6,693 nucleotides of DNA from Alphaproteobacteria bacterium (GTDB lineage: Bacteria > Pseudomonadota > Alphaproteobacteria > UBA8366): contig JAOTYV010000264.1 of NCBI GenBank assembly GCA_029861675.1, forward strand, positions 1 to 6,693, in the 5' to 3' direction. Made by a program: the position numbers and the translations under genes. The notes beneath the pieces are model-generated. The model ran no database searches and was not told the origin of the DNA. It saw only the letters and a list, made by a program, of their open reading frames with translations. Positions 5,928-6,693 of the stretch are shown here, in pieces. Positions within the stretch are counted from its first letter, which is position 1, and each line of letters begins with the position of its first letter.

Positions 5928-6137
5928 ATGTCGGGAGATACGGCAGATTTCAAATCCGGAAATAAACCGGATGGCCAAGCAGAGGGACTCTGGGGCGATA
6001 TATCCGCGGCCTTATTCGGGCCTGCGAAAAATGCATTTCGCAATGCGCGGAAACGCATCGAACGCGATCATTTCAATGCAATGACGAAGTCCGTTCGCGA
6101 ATTACATAAGAACAGAGACCCGCTTAACCGTCGCTGA
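5928..6137 (+). CDS. Hypothetical small basic protein (69 aa), unrecognised
   Basis: I do not recognise this family. The ORF starts at ATG 5928 with AAGGGG (5918-5923) 4 nt before it, which supports real translation, and ends at TGA 6135-6137. The N-terminal 22 residues are hydrophilic (MSGDTADFKSGNKPDG). A short amphipathic, more hydrophobic stretch follows (GLWGDISAALFGPAKNAF, about 20-37), then a strongly basic helix-prone tail (RNARKRIERDHF ... RELHKNRDPLNRR). No signal peptide, Cys pair or known motif is visible. Third codon positions are only about half G/C and include ATA, TTA and AGA, unlike the core genes to the left, so it may be accessory or fast-evolving. A competing frame starting at 5875 lacks a ribosome-binding site and was not called. 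It stands alone between the tRNA terminator and the dehydrogenase. Confidence 0.5.
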   Translation: MSGDTADFKSGNKPDGQAEGLWGDISAALFGPAKNAFRNARKRIERDHFNAMTKSVRELHKNRDPLNRR

Positions 6138-6407
6138 GGGCGGCGATTGGTTTATTAAGCTAGCTTGAGGTGACCTTGGTCTGGGATACGTGGCCGGCCA
6201 TCTCGGTCGTCAGGTAGGTTGATCCAAGCGAAACCGACCCTCCGATCGATCGTCTGGATCGGCGCCGGGCCCTGATGTTTGGGCCGTGCGACCAAACAAA
6301 TCCCGTCATAAAGTTGTTGGCAATGACCGCCAGGTGTCTGGTCATGCGCGGTGAATTCCGCGATGATGGGCGTCACCTAGGGCATCACGAATTCGCACGG
6401 GATTTTC
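6138..6407. other. Intergenic region without a convincing gene
   Basis: No plus-strand reading frame is supported before the dehydrogenase start. On the minus strand two overlapping short frames (6155-6376 and 6160-6345) are open, but neither has a recognisable motif, a good ribosome-binding site or a partner gene; a decayed insertion or gene remnant is possible and unproven. Palindromes present are AAGCTAGCTT (6157-6166) and CGATCGATCG (6243-6252). A 7-bp inverted repeat AGGTGAC/GTCACCT (6168-6174 and 6372-6378) brackets about 210 bp. The promoter of the dehydrogenase gene should lie here, but I see no clear -35/-10 pair. Confidence 0.5.
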
Positions 6408-6693
6408 ATGAAAAGCTACCAGGTCACCGCGTTCGGCGAGGCGCTCGAGGAAAGCGTCGAGGAAACGCCGGTCCCGCAGGGCACGGAAGTGCTGGTCCGG
6501 GTCGCGGCCTGCGGCGTTTGCCATAGCGACGTGCACCTGCGCGATGGGTTCTTCGACCTGGGCGACGATGGCCGGCTCGACCTTTCGCGTGGGCTGCCGT
6601 TGCCGATGACCCTAGGCCACGAGGTGGCGGGCGAGGTTATCGCCTTGGGGCCGGAGGCGGCTTCCGCGGACAATCCGATCGCCATTGGCGACC
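6408..6693 (+). CDS. Zinc-dependent alcohol dehydrogenase, N-terminal part (3' end outside window)
   Basis: The first 95 residues of a medium-chain dehydrogenase/reductase (alcohol dehydrogenase GroES-like domain), an NAD(P)-dependent oxidoreductase acting in the cytoplasm. The catalytic-zinc motif is clear: CGVCHSD at 35-41 with C38 as zinc ligand, and the GHE motif at 70-72 with H71 as the second ligand; the following EVAGEVIALGPEA is typical. The segment between them (LRDGFFDLGDDG, then RLDLSRGLPLPMTLGHE) is longer than in yeast-type enzymes and marks a subfamily with an extended loop there. ATG 6408 begins MKSYQV, a usual start; the ribosome-binding site (ACGGGA, 6397-6402) is weak. The structural-zinc cysteines and the Rossmann fold lie beyond the window, so substrate and cofactor cannot be assigned. 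Confidence 0.93.
   Translation, partial: MKSYQVTAFGEALEESVEETPVPQGTEVLVRVAACGVCHSDVHLRDGFFDLGDDGRLDLSRGLPLPMTLGHEVAGEVIALGPEAASADNPIAIGD

Noticed and set aside
5875..6084. Alternative 69-codon ORF overlapping the small ORF at 5928
   Set aside because: It has no ribosome-binding site, starts within the structured leader and overlaps the better supported frame for most of its length.

Overview
This window looks like chromosomal core sequence from a moderately GC-rich alphaproteobacterium, probably near the Rhodospirillales. The evidence is gene content and order: a membrane pyrophosphatase, a ubiquinol-cytochrome c chaperone family protein next to a DUF177/YceD protein, and the run plsX-fabH-ihfA-merR followed by tRNA-Pro. 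The taxonomic placement is inferred from this order and not from a database search.

Left end (1-1127): the 3' part of hppA (proton-pumping pyrophosphatase) converges on bamE, an outer-membrane assembly lipoprotein on the minus strand. A 15-bp hairpin with a TTCG tetraloop lies between them and can terminate transcription from both sides. A 134-bp divergent intergenic region separates bamE from the rightward genes.

Centre (1128-5596), all on the plus strand: a CBP3-like chaperone gene overlaps yceD (DUF177) by 4 bp. Next come rpmF (ribosomal protein L32, with its own candidate promoter), plsX and fabH (1 nt apart; phospholipid and fatty-acid initiation), ihfA (IHF alpha subunit) and a MerR-type regulator. 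The block joins ribosome-related functions (YceD, L32), membrane lipid synthesis (PlsX, FabH), respiratory complex III assembly and nucleoid architecture. This is a known conserved neighbourhood in alphaproteobacteria rather than a new system.

Right end (5597-6693): tRNA-Pro(GGG) has a well-formed candidate promoter with a GC-rich discriminator and a strong intrinsic terminator. Past the tRNA the sequence is less conserved-looking: a leader with competing inverted repeats, a 69-codon unrecognised ORF with lower third-position GC, and about 270 bp without a convincing gene. The window ends in the first 95 codons of a zinc-dependent alcohol dehydrogenase.

I found no CRISPR array, complete insertion sequence, toxin-antitoxin pair or defence system. 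The least explained part is 5753-6407, downstream of the tRNA.
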